Shown here one piece after another: positions 25,627-35,841 of a DNA stretch of 64,000 bases. The notes under the pieces are model-generated. The model was not told the DNA's origin. It searched no databases and was given only the letters and a program-made list of their open reading frames with translations. The stretch comes from Roseivivax isoporae LMG 25204 (GTDB lineage: Bacteria > Pseudomonadota > Alphaproteobacteria > Rhodobacterales > Rhodobacteraceae). Each line of letters begins with the position of its first letter. Position 1 is the stretch's first letter. The stretch is taken from positions 1 to 64,000 of the forward strand of contig NZ_JAME01000025.1 of NCBI RefSeq assembly GCF_000521865.1, read 5' to 3'. A program made the position numbers and the translations under genes.

Positions 25627-25661
25627 GACGCCCCGCGGCCGGACCGGCGCGGGGCGTCTTT
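25627..25661 (+). terminator. Terminator of the ABC importer operon
   Basis: A perfect 10-bp stem GACGCCCCGC/GCGGGGCGTC (25627-25636 and 25649-25658) with a 12-base loop is followed by TTTC, 30 bases after the binding-protein stop and ahead of the convergent hslU. Confidence 0.75.
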
Positions 25662-25695
25662 CGTTCGGGTCCGTGGCCGCGGCCGCAGCCGCGGC

Positions 25696-27006
25696 TCAGA
25701 GCACGTAGCGCGACAGGTCGCTCGACCGGCTGAGATCGCCCAGATGCGTCTCCACGAAGTCCGCGTCGACCGTGATGGTCTGCCCCGCGCGGTCCGGCGC
25801 CTCGAAGGACAGCTCCTCGAAGACCCGTTCCATGACGGTATAGAGCCGCCGCGCCCCGATGTTCTCGACCGAGCCGTTGACCTCGGCGGCGATGCGGGCG
25901 AGCGCCGCGATCCCGTCGGCCGTGAAGTCGACGGCGACCTCCTCGGTCTTCATGAGGGCCGTGTACTGCCGTGTCAGCGCGTTGTCGGTCTCGGTCAGGA
26001 TGCGGACGAAATCCTCCTCGGTCAGCGCGCGCAGGTTCACCCGGATCGGCAGCCGGCCCTGCAGTTCGGGCAGCAGGTCCGAGGGCTTGGCGATGTGGAA
26101 GGCGCCCGATGCAATGAAGAGGATGTGGTCGGTCTTGACCGGTCCATGCTTGGTCGACACCGTCGTGCCCTCGATCAGCGGCAGCAGGTCGCGCTGCACG
26201 CCCTCGCGGGACACGTCGCCGCCGCGCGCGTCGGTGCGCGCGCAGACCTTGTCGATCTCGTCGATGAAGACGATGCCGTTCTCCTGCACCGCTTCGAGCG
26301 CGGCGTGCTTGACCGTCTCGTCGTCGAGCAGCTTGTCCGCTTCCTCCTGGATCAGGACCTCGTAGCTTTCGGCGACGCTGAGCCGCTTGCGCGTGGTGCG
26401 CCCGCCGAAGGCCTTTCCGAAGAGGTCGCCGATGTTCATCATGCCCATGCCGCCCTGCCCCGGCTGACCCGGGATCTCCATCGTCGGGAAGGGGCTCGAG
26501 GTGTCGGCGACGTCGAGTTCGATCATCGTGTCGTCGAGTTCGCCGGACTTGAGCTTCTTGCGGAACATCTCGCGCGTCGAGTCGCGCGCGCCGTCGCCGG
26601 CGATGGCCGCGATCACGCGATCCTCCGCGGCCTTGTGGGCAGCGCCCTTGACGTTCTCGCGCATCTGCTCGCGCGTCATCGCCATGGCCGCGTCCATCAG
26701 GTCGCGCACGATCTGCTCCACGTCGCGGCCGACATAGCCCACCTCGGTGAACTTGGTCGCCTCGACCTTGACGAAGGGCGCGCGCGCGAGCTTGGCCAGC
26801 CGGCGCGAGATCTCGGTCTTGCCGACGCCGGTGGGGCCGATCATCAGGATGTTCTTCGGATAGACCTCCTCGCGGATGTCGTCGGGCAGCTGGCGGCGCC
26901 GCCAGCGGTTCCGGAGCGCCACCGCGACGGCGCGCTTGGCATCCTGCTGCCCGATGATGAAGCGGTCGAGTTCCGAGACGATCTCGCGCGGGGTGAGGTC
27001 GGTCAT
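25696..27006 (-). CDS. hslU: ATP-dependent protease ATPase subunit HslU
   Basis: The 436-residue AAA+ unfoldase feeds substrates to the HslV peptidase. Walker A is [15 protein letters not shown], Walker B is [11 protein letters not shown], the intermediate domain spans about residues 110-245, and sensor 2 is in [18 protein letters not shown]. The protein ends SRYVL, typical of the C-terminal tail that docks into HslV. It lies 82 bases downstream of hslV and is likely part of the same heat-shock operon. Confidence 0.97.
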   Translation of the reverse strand: MTDLTPREIVSELDRFIIGQQDAKRAVAVALRNRWRRRQLPDDIREEVYPKNILMIGPTGVGKTEISRRLAKLARAPFVKVEATKFTEVGYVGRDVEQIVRDLMDAAMAMTREQMRENVKGAAHKAAEDRVIAAIAGDGARDSTREMFRKKLKSGELDDTMIELDVADTSSPFPTMEIPGQPGQGGMGMMNIGDLFGKAFGGRTTRKRLSVAESYEVLIQEEADKLLDDETVKHAALEAVQENGIVFIDEIDKVCARTDARGGDVSREGVQRDLLPLIEGTTVSTKHGPVKTDHILFIASGAFHIAKPSDLLPELQGRLPIRVNLRALTEEDFVRILTETDNALTRQYTALMKTEEVAVDFTADGIAALARIAAEVNGSVENIGARRLYTVMERVFEELSFEAPDRAGQTITVDADFVETHLGDLSRSSDLSRYVL

Positions 27007-27088
27007 GGCGTGTCCTTCTCGTGTGTGGTCGGCGGGGCCGCGTCCTCGCGCGGACCCCGAGAGAGGCAGGGCATGCGGCGCGGGGCCG

Positions 27089-27646
27089 TCAGCCGCCGAT
27101 CTCCTCGACCGTGAGATTGCCGTTGGTGTAGACGCAGATGCCGGCGGCGATTTCCATCGCGCGGCGGGCGATGGTGCCCGCGTCCATGTCGGTGTCGATC
27201 ATCGCGCGTGCCGCGGCGAGCGCGAAATTGCCGCCCGAGCCGATCGCGGCGATCCCGTCCTCGGGTTCGAGCACGTCGCCCGCGCCGGTGACCACGTAGA
27301 GCTCGGCGCCGTCGGTGACGATCAGCATCGCCTCGAGCTTCTGCAGATACTTGTCGGTGCGCCAGTCCTTGGCGAGCTCGACGCAGGCGCGCTGCAGCTG
27401 GCCCGGGGTCGCCTCGAGCTTGGTCTCGAGCCGCTCGAGCAGCGCGAAGGCGTCGGCGGTCGAGCCCGCGAAGCCCGCGACCACGTCCGAGCCTCCCGGG
27501 GACAGCCGGCGCACCTTGCGCGCGGATCCCTTGATGACGGTCTGTCCGAGGCTCACCTGCCCGTCACCCGCGACCACCACCCGGCCGCCCTTGCGGACAC
27601 CGACGATCGTGGTGCCGTGCCAGCCGGGGAATGCGTCTTCGGCCAT
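27089..27646 (-). CDS. hslV: ATP-dependent protease peptidase subunit HslV
   Basis: The 185-residue N-terminal-threonine peptidase is related to proteasome beta subunits. An 11-residue leader ([11 protein letters not shown]) precedes [10 protein letters not shown], so the catalytic Thr is residue 12 after processing. [28 protein letters not shown] and [18 protein letters not shown] are family hallmarks. The ATG has AGGAGGG in front. A candidate heat-shock promoter lies just upstream. Confidence 0.97.
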   Translation of the reverse strand: MAEDAFPGWHGTTIVGVRKGGRVVVAGDGQVSLGQTVIKGSARKVRRLSPGGSDVVAGFAGSTADAFALLERLETKLEATPGQLQRACVELAKDWRTDKYLQKLEAMLIVTDGAELYVVTGAGDVLEPEDGIAAIGSGGNFALAAARAMIDTDMDAGTIARRAMEIAAGICVYTNGNLTVEEIGG

Positions 27647-27674
27647 GAGGCCCTCCTGTCTTCGGTCTGCCGCC

Positions 27675-27703
27675 ATATGGGGGCTGGACAGGAGCGGCGC
27701 AAC
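27675..27703 (-). promoter_or_regulatory. Candidate RpoH (sigma-32-like) promoter of hslVU
   Basis: On the minus strand, GTTGCG (27703-27698) is followed after 15 bases by CCCCATAT (27682-27675), about 29 bases upstream of the hslV ATG. CCCCATNT is the classic heat-shock -10; the -35 keeps only the TTG core. hslVU is heat-shock-controlled in many proteobacteria, which fits. Confidence 0.5.
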
Positions 27704-27740
27704 CGGATCGCATGGCGCCGCCATCCCGGCCGGAGCCGCC

Positions 27741-28691
27741 ATGACCGACACCCCGATCCCCGCAGACCTTGCCGGATGCTGGCCGAAGCTCGCGCGCGAG
27801 GCGGGGCTGCCGGCCGCCGGCTGGCGGTTCGAGCTGGTCTCGCGGCGCGACGACCGCGCCCGCGCGCGCAACGTCTGGCGGGTGCGGGACGGCGCGCGGT
27901 CGGTCGCGCTGAAACACGTGTCACGCCCTGTCGACCCGGCGGCGTTCCTGGCCGAGATCGAGGCGCTGATGCAGGCCGGCGCGCGGTTCCCGGACGGGTT
28001 CCCGCGGATCCTCGCCGTCGATGCGGCCGCGCAGGCAGTCGTGATCGAATGGGTCGAGGGGGTGACGCTGCACGAGGCGCTGGGACGGCGCGCGGCGGAT
28101 CATGCGGCGCTGCTCGCGGTGGCGGGCGCCTGGGTCGCGAGGCTGCACCGGGCCGGGTTCGACGAGCGGCGGATGTTCCGGCCCCACCACTCGGTGGCGC
28201 ACCTGACGCGGCTCGCGGACGAGGCCGCGACGGGCAGGCGCACGGTGCCGCGCCTCGAGGCATGGCTCCGCGCCACGCGGGCGCTCGCTGCCATGTCGAG
28301 GGATTACGAGGGGCGGGAGACCGTGTCCTCCGAGGGTCACGGCGACCTGAACCTGCGCAACCTGATGGTCGACGGGACGGCGGCGTCGGGTCTTGATCCG
28401 CGCCCCGTCAAGGCCGTTCCCGTCGGCCACGACATCGCGCGGCTCGCGGTCCACTACGGCGCGCTGCGCGCGCCCGACGCGGCGTGTGAGGGCCCCCTGC
28501 CGGGGGTCGACCTGACGGGGTTCTTCGCGGGCTACGACCTGGTCGGACCGGACGATCCGTCGATCGGGTTCCTGTGCCGGATGCGGATCCTGGTCGACTG
28601 GCAGACGCTGCCGGAAGAGCGGCGCATGACGCTTGCCGAGCATCGCCGCCTGGCCGGGCTCATGCGGCTTGCAGCCCGCGCCTTCGGCTGA
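27741..28691 (+). CDS. Aminoglycoside-phosphotransferase-like kinase of unknown substrate
   Basis: The 316-residue protein has an APH-type fold: a variable N lobe (VALKHV probably carries the ATP lysine), hinge [15 protein letters not shown], and catalytic loop [15 protein letters not shown] (HGDxxxxN). The following metal-binding segment is weak (GLDPRPV instead of the usual IDF/IDW), so activity is not assured. It diverges from hslV. I cannot name the substrate; relatives phosphorylate antibiotics, choline or sugars. Confidence 0.75.
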   Translation: MTDTPIPADLAGCWPKLAREAGLPAAGWRFELVSRRDDRARARNVWRVRDGARSVALKHVSRPVDPAAFLAEIEALMQAGARFPDGFPRILAVDAAAQAVVIEWVEGVTLHEALGRRAADHAALLAVAGAWVARLHRAGFDERRMFRPHHSVAHLTRLADEAATGRRTVPRLEAWLRATRALAAMSRDYEGRETVSSEGHGDLNLRNLMVDGTAASGLDPRPVKAVPVGHDIARLAVHYGALRAPDAACEGPLPGVDLTGFFAGYDLVGPDDPSIGFLCRMRILVDWQTLPEERRMTLAEHRRLAGLMRLAARAFG

Positions 28692-28737
28692 CGGGACCGG
28701 CGCCGCGCCCAGGTCCGGGCGCGACGCCGCAGCGCTC

Positions 28738-28953
28738 TCAGTCGCGGCGCGGCTCGTCGGCTGGCGCGACGCTGTGCGTGGCCACGGGCCCCTTGCCCTG
28801 CGGGTAGGTGGGGCCGTCCGCCGCCAGCCCGCTGTGCGGGTGGTTCGGATCGCGGCGGGCCTTCTCGGTGCTTTCCTTCGTCCAGATGGCGAAGGCGATG
28901 CCGGCGAAGAGGGTGATGAGTGCCAGGACAGGCACGATGAAGCCTGCGTCCAT
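28738..28953 (-). CDS. Small single-span membrane protein
   Basis: The 71-residue protein has one transmembrane helix near the N-terminus (FIVPVLALITLFAGIAFAIW, about 5-24). A hydrophilic tail of about 47 residues follows, rich in Pro, Gly and charged residues (KARRDPNHPHSGLAADGPTYPQGKGP). A GAACGG-type site is weak. It lies downstream of trxA beyond that gene's terminator. No family recognised. Confidence 0.6.
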   Translation of the reverse strand: MDAGFIVPVLALITLFAGIAFAIWTKESTEKARRDPNHPHSGLAADGPTYPQGKGPVATHSVAPADEPRRD

Positions 28954-29064
28954 GAGACCGTTCCTTTCGGTTGAGTATCGCGGACAAACACCCGCCTTGC
29001 GGCAGTGTTCCCGGTGGCGGCCGGACGCGCGCGCATCCGGCGGAAAGCCGCCCCGGAACGCAAA

Positions 29065-29090
29065 GGGCCCCGCGGCGTGCCGCGGGGCCC
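29065..29090 (-). terminator. Terminator after trxA
   Basis: A perfect 11-bp stem GGGCCCCGCGG/CCGCGGGGCCC with a 4-base loop is followed on the minus strand by TTTGCG, 23 bases after the trxA stop. It probably ends the divL-to-trxA transcript. Confidence 0.75.
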
Positions 29091-29112
29091 CTGTCACGCA
29101 TGGAGCGCGGGA

Positions 29113-29433
29113 TCAGATCGAGTCGTCGATCCAGCCCTTGAGCGCCGCCTTCGGCGCGGCGCCGGCCCGGTTCGAGACGACCTGGCCGTCCTTGAAGATG
29201 AAGAGCGCCGGAATGCCACGCACGCCCATGGCGGCCGCGGTGTTCGGGTTCTGGTCGACATCCACCTTGGCGACCTTGATCTTGCCGTCGTACTCGGCGG
29301 CGAGCTCCTCGAGCGCGGGGCCGATCTGCTTGCACGGGCCGCACCATTCGGCCCAGAAATCCACCACGACGGGGATATCTGCGTTCTTCACTTCGTCGTC
29401 GAAGGTTGCGTCGGTCACTGCGACGGTCGGCAT
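29113..29433 (-). CDS. trxA: Thioredoxin 1
   Basis: The 106-residue cytosolic disulfide reductase has the active site [20 protein letters not shown] and the conserved cis-Pro in RGIPALFIF. Of the nearby ATGs (29451, 29439, 29433) the last has AGGAG at about 7-base spacing and gives the usual thioredoxin length. It lies 79 bases downstream of addA, at the end of the long gene train. Confidence 0.96.
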   Translation of the reverse strand: MPTVAVTDATFDDEVKNADIPVVVDFWAEWCGPCKQIGPALEELAAEYDGKIKVAKVDVDQNPNTAAAMGVRGIPALFIFKDGQVVSNRAGAAPKAALKGWIDDSI

Positions 29434-29512
29434 GGGCATGCTCCTGTCCATCGGGTTTCGGGAAGGGCGGTTCCGTCTTGGGCGCCGAACCTATGGACGC
29501 GCCGGCGTGGCG

Positions 29513-32500
29513 TCAAGATGGGGTGGCGCGGGCCAGTGCATCCCTCACGATGCTGTGCGGCAATGACATGAGCCGTGCCTCGGCGGTCCAGAGGAGCGCG
29601 GTCTCGACCTCGCGGTCGGGATAGAGGGCGCCGAGCATCGCGGCATAGGCGCCCATCTGGCGCAGAAGTCCCTCGGGCACCGCCTCGGGCGATCCGGGAA
29701 CGGTCCGGTTCGACTTGAAATCCACGGCCAGGACCCGGCCCGGGGACAGCACCAGCCGGTCGACCACCCCGGCGAGGCGGCCGAGCCCCGGAACATCGGC
29801 GGACAGCGCGACCTCGGCCAGCGTGCCGGGCTGGAAGAGGTGCGCAAGCTGCGGCGCATCGATCACGGCGCGGGCCTCTGCCATGAGCGCCGGAAGGTCG
29901 GCGGGATCGGCCCCCGCAGCGCGGGCGATACGGGCACCGCCTTCGGCGCGCAGCCCCGGTGCAAGCTCCGGCAGCGTCTCGACGAGAAGATGCAGGAGGG
30001 TGCCGCGCCGCTTGGCAAGCTCGGTCTCCTCGCCCGCGTCGCCCGGCAGCGCCTTCGCGCCGCCCAGGTCCGAGGGGCTGCGCACGGGATCGGGCGCGAC
30101 GGGCGCGGGCGGCGGATGGCGCAGCGCCTCGGGCAGCGCGACGGGTTCCGGCGGCGGGGGCGCCGCGGCCGGCGCGGCGACCCGGTCGGGCCAGCCCACG
30201 GAGAGGCGCAGGCCCTCGCCAGCGCCCAGCGCACCGAAATCGAAGGCCTGCGGCACGGCGCCCGCCCGGGCGAGCCCCGCGGCCACCTGCGCGTGCCACG
30301 ACGCCCCGTCCTTGCCGAGTTCGCCCGCGGCGGCGACGATCAGCCAGCGCTCGGCGCGGGTCATGCCCACGTAGAGCAGCCGGTCGCGTTCCTCGGCGGC
30401 GCGGGCCTTGGCGGCGTCCTCGGCCGCCTGCTGCGGCGGGGGTTTCGCGCCCGACATCTTCCAGAACGCGGTCTCGCCCGCCCCGAGCAGCGCGCCGCGC
30501 AGGGTGGTACTGGGCTGCGCGCAATCGGGCAGGATGACGACGGGCGCCTCGAGCCCCTTGGCGCCGTGCACGGTCATGACGCGGATGCGCGCGCCCGCGG
30601 CCTCGGGGCTCCGCTTGATCTCGAGGTCGTCGGTCTGCATCCACTGCAGGAAGCCCGTGAGCGACGGCACCGCGGTGTCCTCGTAGGCGAGCGCCTGCGC
30701 GAGCAGGGCGTCGATGCCATCCTCGGCCTCGGTCCCGAGGCGCCCGGTCAGGCGGCGGCGGCCGTCATGGGCGGTCAGGATGTGTTCGATCAGGTCGTAG
30801 GGGCGCAGGAAGTCCGCGCGGTCGCGCAGGTCGTCGAGCATGGCGAGCGACCGGGGGAAATCGGCGCGGCGGCGGCGCAGTTCCTCCCAGAGGCCGCTGC
30901 CCTGCGGCCGGCGGTGGGCAAGGTCGTGCAGGTCCTGCTCGGACAGGCCGAAGAGCGGCGAACGCAGCACGGCGGCGAGCGACAGGTCGTCCTCCTGCGT
31001 GGCGAGGAAGGACAGGAGCGCGGCGATGTCGCGCACGGCAAGCTCTGCCATGACCCGAAGTCGGTCGGGACCGGCGATGGGCAGGCCTGCCTCCTTGCAG
31101 GCGCGGATGATCTCGTGGAAGGGCCCGGCGCGCCGCCGCACGAGGATCAGGAAATCGCCCGCGTGCACCGGCCGCGCGGTCCATGTGCCGTCGGACCCCT
31201 CGACCGGCAGGGGCGTGCCCGAGGCGATGGCGTCCGCGATGAAGCCCGCGATCCGGCGGGCGAGGATCACGTCGTGATGCGTCTCGCCCACGCGGTCGAC
31301 GGGATCGAACCACGCGTCGGGATCGGGCTTCGGCGCCTTCTCGACCACGGGCCAGAGATCGACGCGGCCGGGCATTGCGGCCTTGAAGGCGATGTGCCGC
31401 TCGGCGGGCGAAAAGCCCGAGGGCTCGCGCCCCTCGAAGGTCGCGTCGACCGCCGCGAGGATCGGTGCGGCGGAGCGGAACGAATGGGAAAGTGCTCGCG
31501 TCTGCAAGGGATTGCCGGTTTCGGCGAGACGCGTGGCGAAGTCGTCGCGCATGCGGTCGAACTCGCGCGGGTCGGCGCCCTGGAACGAGTAGATCGACTG
31601 CTTCTTGTCGCCCACGACGAAGATCGTGCGCGCCACGTCCGACCGCGCGCCGGCGCCGGCGGTGAACTCGCGCGCCAGCCGTTCGATCACCTGCCACTGG
31701 ATCGGCGAGGTGTCCTGCGCCTCGTCCACGAGGATGTGGTCGATGCCGCCGTCGAGCCGGTAGAGCACCCATTCGGCGACGGCCGGATCGGAGAGGAGCG
31801 CGTGCGCCTTCTCGATCAGGTCGTCGAAGTCGAGCCAGCCGCGCAGCAGCTTTTCCCGTTCGTATTCAGGCAGAAAGACCTGCGCGAAGGCGTGCAGCGC
31901 CTCGTCGCGGCGGGCGGCCTCGAGCGCGGTGCGGCGACCGCAGGCGCCCTCGAGCCGGGCGCAGAGGGCGTCGAGCCGGTGCATCGCGTCGGCGAACGCG
32001 GCCTTCACGTCCTTGCCCGGCACGCGGGAGGACACGGTGCCCTTCGCGGTGAGGAACGCGGCCTCGAGCGCGGCGAGGCCCGCGGCGTCGGGACCGGCGA
32101 AGGCGGCAAGCGCGTCGGCCGCCTTGCGGTCGTAGCTGTTACCGCCTCGCAGGAGCGGCAGGAGCGCGGCGACGAGGTCCGTCTCGTCCCCGAGGAAGAC
32201 CTCGGCGAGCAGCGCGGCCTCGTCGTAATTGGTCGGGATTCCGTATGGCTCGCGTATGGCTTCGGCGTGGCGCGGCGGCCAGAAGGCATGACGGCGTCCG
32301 AGCAGGTCGCGCAGCAGCGCGTCGAGCCCGTCGTCGCCGCCCGTGAGGTGCCGCGCGACACCGGCCACGAGGTCCGGCCGCTCGGCCGACAGCCGGTCGA
32401 GCAGCGTCGCGCGCAGGAGCTCCGCGGCGCGGTCCTCGATCTCGCGGAAACCGGGGCTGACGCCCGCCTCGAGCGGGAAGCGGCGCAGCAGCGCCGCGCA

Positions 32501-32878
32501 GAACGAATGGATCGTCTGGATGCGCAGGCCGCCCGGCGTCTCGATCGCGCGGGCGAAGAGCGTGCGGGCGCGCTGCAGGAACACCCGGTCGAGGTCGCGC
32601 TCGACCCCGAGCTGCCGCAGCTCGGCGCGCAGGTCGTCGTCGGCCAGCATCGCCCAGGCGCCGAGGCGGCGGAAGAGGCGGTTCTGCATCTCGCTGGCCG
32701 CGGCCTTGGTGTAGGTCAGGCAGAGGATGTTCTCGGGCGAGACGTCCTGCAGCAGGAGCCGCGCCACCCGGTCGGTCAGCACGCGGGTCTTGCCCGACCC
32801 GGCATTGGCGGCGAGCCAGGTCGAGAGGCCCGGGGCGGCGGCGTCCACCTGCGCCTGCGTGGCGTCGTCGCGTGTCAT
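29513..32878 (-). CDS. addA: Double-strand break repair helicase-nuclease subunit AddA
   Basis: The 1121-residue UvrD-family helicase with C-terminal nuclease works with AddB to resect DNA ends for RecA. Motifs in order: Walker A AANAGSGKTRVLTDRV, TYTKAAASEMQNRL, LVDEAQDTSPIQW, VVGDKKQSIYSFQGADP, VMTVHGAKGLEAPVVILPD, and the nuclease signature VLAVDFKSNR near the C-terminus. The ATG overlaps the addB stop (ATGA). Length is normal for alphaproteobacterial AddA. Confidence 0.96.
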   Translation of the reverse strand: MTRDDATQAQVDAAAPGLSTWLAANAGSGKTRVLTDRVARLLLQDVSPENILCLTYTKAAASEMQNRLFRRLGAWAMLADDDLRAELRQLGVERDLDRVFLQRARTLFARAIETPGGLRIQTIHSFCAALLRRFPLEAGVSPGFREIEDRAAELLRATLLDRLSAERPDLVAGVARHLTGGDDGLDALLRDLLGRRHAFWPPRHAEAIREPYGIPTNYDEAALLAEVFLGDETDLVAALLPLLRGGNSYDRKAADALAAFAGPDAAGLAALEAAFLTAKGTVSSRVPGKDVKAAFADAMHRLDALCARLEGACGRRTALEAARRDEALHAFAQVFLPEYEREKLLRGWLDFDDLIEKAHALLSDPAVAEWVLYRLDGGIDHILVDEAQDTSPIQWQVIERLAREFTAGAGARSDVARTIFVVGDKKQSIYSFQGADPREFDRMRDDFATRLAETGNPLQTRALSHSFRSAAPILAAVDATFEGREPSGFSPAERHIAFKAAMPGRVDLWPVVEKAPKPDPDAWFDPVDRVGETHHDVILARRIAGFIADAIASGTPLPVEGSDGTWTARPVHAGDFLILVRRRAGPFHEIIRACKEAGLPIAGPDRLRVMAELAVRDIAALLSFLATQEDDLSLAAVLRSPLFGLSEQDLHDLAHRRPQGSGLWEELRRRRADFPRSLAMLDDLRDRADFLRPYDLIEHILTAHDGRRRLTGRLGTEAEDGIDALLAQALAYEDTAVPSLTGFLQWMQTDDLEIKRSPEAAGARIRVMTVHGAKGLEAPVVILPDCAQPSTTLRGALLGAGETAFWKMSGAKPPPQQAAEDAAKARAAEERDRLLYVGMTRAERWLIVAAAGELGKDGASWHAQVAAGLARAGAVPQAFDFGALGAGEGLRLSVGWPDRVAAPAAAPPPPEPVALPEALRHPPPAPVAPDPVRSPSDLGGAKALPGDAGEETELAKRRGTLLHLLVETLPELAPGLRAEGGARIARAAGADPADLPALMAEARAVIDAPQLAHLFQPGTLAEVALSADVPGLGRLAGVVDRLVLSPGRVLAVDFKSNRTVPGSPEAVPEGLLRQMGAYAAMLGALYPDREVETALLWTAEARLMSLPHSIVRDALARATPS

Positions 32879-35841
32879 CTGAGCCGTTCCTTCACCGGGC
32901 GGTCGGTGACCTCCCATTCGCCGAGACGGGAAAGGTGGTCGTAATCGGTGCGCGCGGCATCGCTCTGCAGCGCGCGGCGCGCGGTGTAGCCCTGCTCCGC
33001 GTCGGCATAGCGGGCCATGAGGCGGCCGAACTCCTCCCACACCTGCGCGGGCGGCACCTCGTCGAGGGGAGCGGCGAGCTCGCCCGGTTTCGGGCCGACA
33101 CCGATATAGGCGGCATGCGCGACCTTCAGCGCCGCGAGGCCGGCGAAGCCGCCGCGCTCGGCCATGGCGGCCTCGAGCAGGAGCTGCTTGTCGAAATGGG
33201 CCTGCTCGTCCTTCGACGGCGGCGTACCGGTCTTGTAGTCGTAGATCCACGCGACCCCGCGCGCGTCGAGGTCGATGCGGTCGGCCTTGGCGGTGAGCGT
33301 GAAGGGCGGCACAGCCAGGTCGGCGCGCCCCTCGATCTCGAGCCGGTCGCGATGCGGGCTGGCCACGGCGCGACGGCGGATCTCGTCCGCGACGAAGCCT
33401 TCGGCGATGCGCGCCATGCGCGCGCGCCAGAGGTGGCGGATGGTGGGAAAGGGGATGGCGGCGAGCGCCGCGTCCACATGCGCCATGAACTGCGGCACCG
33501 AGAGCGCGGCGGGATCGTCGAGCGTCGCCGTCACGTAGGCCTCGAGCGCGTCGTGCATGGCATTGCCGCGCATGAGCGCGTCGGGCGCGGCCTGCAGCGG
33601 GTCGAGCGGGCGGAGCCGCAGCACCTCGCGGGCATAGATGGCGTAGGGGTCGCGGATCAGCGTCTTGATCCGGGTGACGCTGAGCCGGGTCGGCCGCGCC
33701 TCGGCCGGCGGGGCGGGCGAGGGACGCGGCGCGCGCGGGCTCTCGATCGGGGTCTCGAGCGCGGCCGCCATCTGCCGCCAGCGCGTGCCGCGGGCGCGCA
33801 TCGCCGCGAGCGCCTCGGGCCCCTGCCGCGCCGGCAGGCCCGAGAGCAGGTTCACGATGCGGTTCAGCCAGCGCGAGGGCACGGTCTCGGCGTCGTCCGA
33901 GCGTTCGGCGCGGGTCAGCCAGACCTCGCGCGCGGCGATGGCCTGCTGGAAGTCGTGGGCCGAGAGCCCGATGCGCCGCTCGGGCAGCGTCAGCCCCGCC
34001 TCGGCGCGCATGCGGCGGTTCAGCCAGGGGTCGGCCGCGGGCATCTCGGGCCAGGTGCCGTCGTTGAGCCCGCCGAGGATCAGGAGGTCCGCGCCCATCA
34101 CCCGCGCCTCGATGGTGCCCCAGATGCGGACGAGAGGGTGCGGCGCGTCGCGGTCGCGCACCGCCTCGGCCCGCGACAGGAGCGCAGCGAAGAGATCGGC
34201 ATAGTCGCGCGCCGAGAGGTCCGTGCCGTGCCCGGCCTCGGCCGTCAGCTCGGAGATCACGCCGCGCAGGGTGCGCCCGGCGGATTCGTCCCAGAGCGGG
34301 GTCGCATCGCCCCCGGCGCTGCCCGCGACCGCGGCTTCGCCCAGTGCCACGTGGTCGGCGACCCAGTCGGCGAGCGGCCGCCGGCCGGACGTGGCGCGCG
34401 CGGTGAAGGTGGCGCGGAGCCAGTCGGACCAGATGGCGGGGTCACGGCCGCGCCTGCCCTCTTCCGCCCGCCACGCGGCGAGCCCCGGTTCGTCCGGGTA
34501 GGGCATGCCGCGGCGGCGGATGAAGAGTTCGAGCCGCTGGGTGTCGAGCTGGTGCGGGCCACGACCCGCGCCCGCATGCGTCAGCGGGTGCTTGAGGATG
34601 GCAAGCAGGGCCTCGGCCGTCAGCGGTTCGGCGAAGAGCGCGGCGAGCTGACGCATGAGCCGCCCTGGCGGGGTCAGCTGGAGCGGCGTGCCGGCGCTGT
34701 CGTCGGGCACGATGCCCCAGCGGCCGAGCGCGGCGGCGACCTGCCGGGTGAGCATCCGGTCGGGGGTCACGAGCGCCGCGGGGGTGCCGTCCTCGGCCGC
34801 CTGCCGCAACCGCAGCGCGATGGTGCGGGCCTCGTCGCGCCGGGTCGGCGCCTCGAGCAGGGTGACCTCCGCCATCGCCGCCTCGAGCGGCGGCAGCGCG
34901 GGGCCGTCGCGGAGCCACTGGTCGGTCACCGGCGCGGGCCGGAGCGCGAGGGACACGAGGCGGTTGCGGGCAGGCGCGGGCGCCGCGTCCTCCGTCCACG
35001 GGAGGACGTCGCGCGGGCTCGAGCCGAGCACCGACAGGAGCCGGGCGAAGCGGAACTGCGGATGGTCCTCGCCGGGCTGCGCGCGGTTCTCCTGCGGCAG
35101 GGTGTCGGTCAGCTGGTCCCAGACGTGGCGCGGCAGGTCGGTGTCGAAGCCCGGCAGCACCAGAGCGCCCTGCGGCAGGTGCGCGACCGCCTGCATCAGG
35201 CGCAGCGTCGTGCCGCGCGAGCCGGTCGAGCCCGCGACGATCACCGGGTGATCGGGTGGCGCGGCCTGCCAGTCGGCGAGCCGCAGTTCCAGCATCCGGC
35301 GCTGCAGCGCGGCGGCATCGGGGGCGGCATCGGCGTCGAAATAGCGCTGAACGATGGTGAGAAAGCGCAGGGCGCGCGCCCAGTGGCCCGAGAGGTCGGT
35401 GACGTCGAGGCCCGCGATGCGGTCGGGCGGCACGTCCTCGACCTGCATCTCGTCCATGAGCTGGGCGAGGCTGTCGGCGAGGTCGAAGAGCGCGGCACGC
35501 GGCGCGATGGCGGGGTCGGCGTCGATCAGCCGCGAGACGAGCGCGGTCAGTTCGAGCCTGCGGCGCAGGCCCGGCGCGGGGTCGGGCAGCGTCGCCGCCA
35601 GCGCCGGCGGCCCGATCTGCGTCACGAGCCGGATGCGCGGCAGGAAGCCCGGCGGCCCCTCGGCAAAGAGCGTCTCGACCCGGCGGCGCATGCGGTCCGA
35701 GCTCACGAAGAGTTCGACCCGCGCCATGGCCTCGGGCGGATGGCCGGCGAGACGGGCGCGCAGGCCCGCGACGAGGGCGCGGGGAAAGTCGATGCCGGGG
35801 GCGAGGCCGAAGAGCCGCGGGCCCGGGGCGGGGTCGAACAT
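32875..35841 (-). CDS. addB: Double-strand break repair nuclease subunit AddB
   Basis: The 988-residue partner of AddA has a degenerate helicase core in the first two-thirds (LILGGLNDGTWPEMPAADPWLNRRMRAEAGL is the recognisable AddB segment) and a RecB-type nuclease domain at the C-terminus (GNAMHDALEAYV, ADRIDLDARGVAWIYDYKTGTPP). I find no cysteine in the whole chain, so it cannot bind the Fe-S cluster known from the Firmicute AddB. It shares one base with murU upstream (TGATG) and overlaps addA downstream. Confidence 0.95.
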   Translation of the reverse strand: MFDPAPGPRLFGLAPGIDFPRALVAGLRARLAGHPPEAMARVELFVSSDRMRRRVETLFAEGPPGFLPRIRLVTQIGPPALAATLPDPAPGLRRRLELTALVSRLIDADPAIAPRAALFDLADSLAQLMDEMQVEDVPPDRIAGLDVTDLSGHWARALRFLTIVQRYFDADAAPDAAALQRRMLELRLADWQAAPPDHPVIVAGSTGSRGTTLRLMQAVAHLPQGALVLPGFDTDLPRHVWDQLTDTLPQENRAQPGEDHPQFRFARLLSVLGSSPRDVLPWTEDAAPAPARNRLVSLALRPAPVTDQWLRDGPALPPLEAAMAEVTLLEAPTRRDEARTIALRLRQAAEDGTPAALVTPDRMLTRQVAAALGRWGIVPDDSAGTPLQLTPPGRLMRQLAALFAEPLTAEALLAILKHPLTHAGAGRGPHQLDTQRLELFIRRRGMPYPDEPGLAAWRAEEGRRGRDPAIWSDWLRATFTARATSGRRPLADWVADHVALGEAAVAGSAGGDATPLWDESAGRTLRGVISELTAEAGHGTDLSARDYADLFAALLSRAEAVRDRDAPHPLVRIWGTIEARVMGADLLILGGLNDGTWPEMPAADPWLNRRMRAEAGLTLPERRIGLSAHDFQQAIAAREVWLTRAERSDDAETVPSRWLNRIVNLLSGLPARQGPEALAAMRARGTRWRQMAAALETPIESPRAPRPSPAPPAEARPTRLSVTRIKTLIRDPYAIYAREVLRLRPLDPLQAAPDALMRGNAMHDALEAYVTATLDDPAALSVPQFMAHVDAALAAIPFPTIRHLWRARMARIAEGFVADEIRRRAVASPHRDRLEIEGRADLAVPPFTLTAKADRIDLDARGVAWIYDYKTGTPPSKDEQAHFDKQLLLEAAMAERGGFAGLAALKVAHAAYIGVGPKPGELAAPLDEVPPAQVWEEFGRLMARYADAEQGYTARRALQSDAARTDYDHLSRLGEWEVTDRPVKERLR

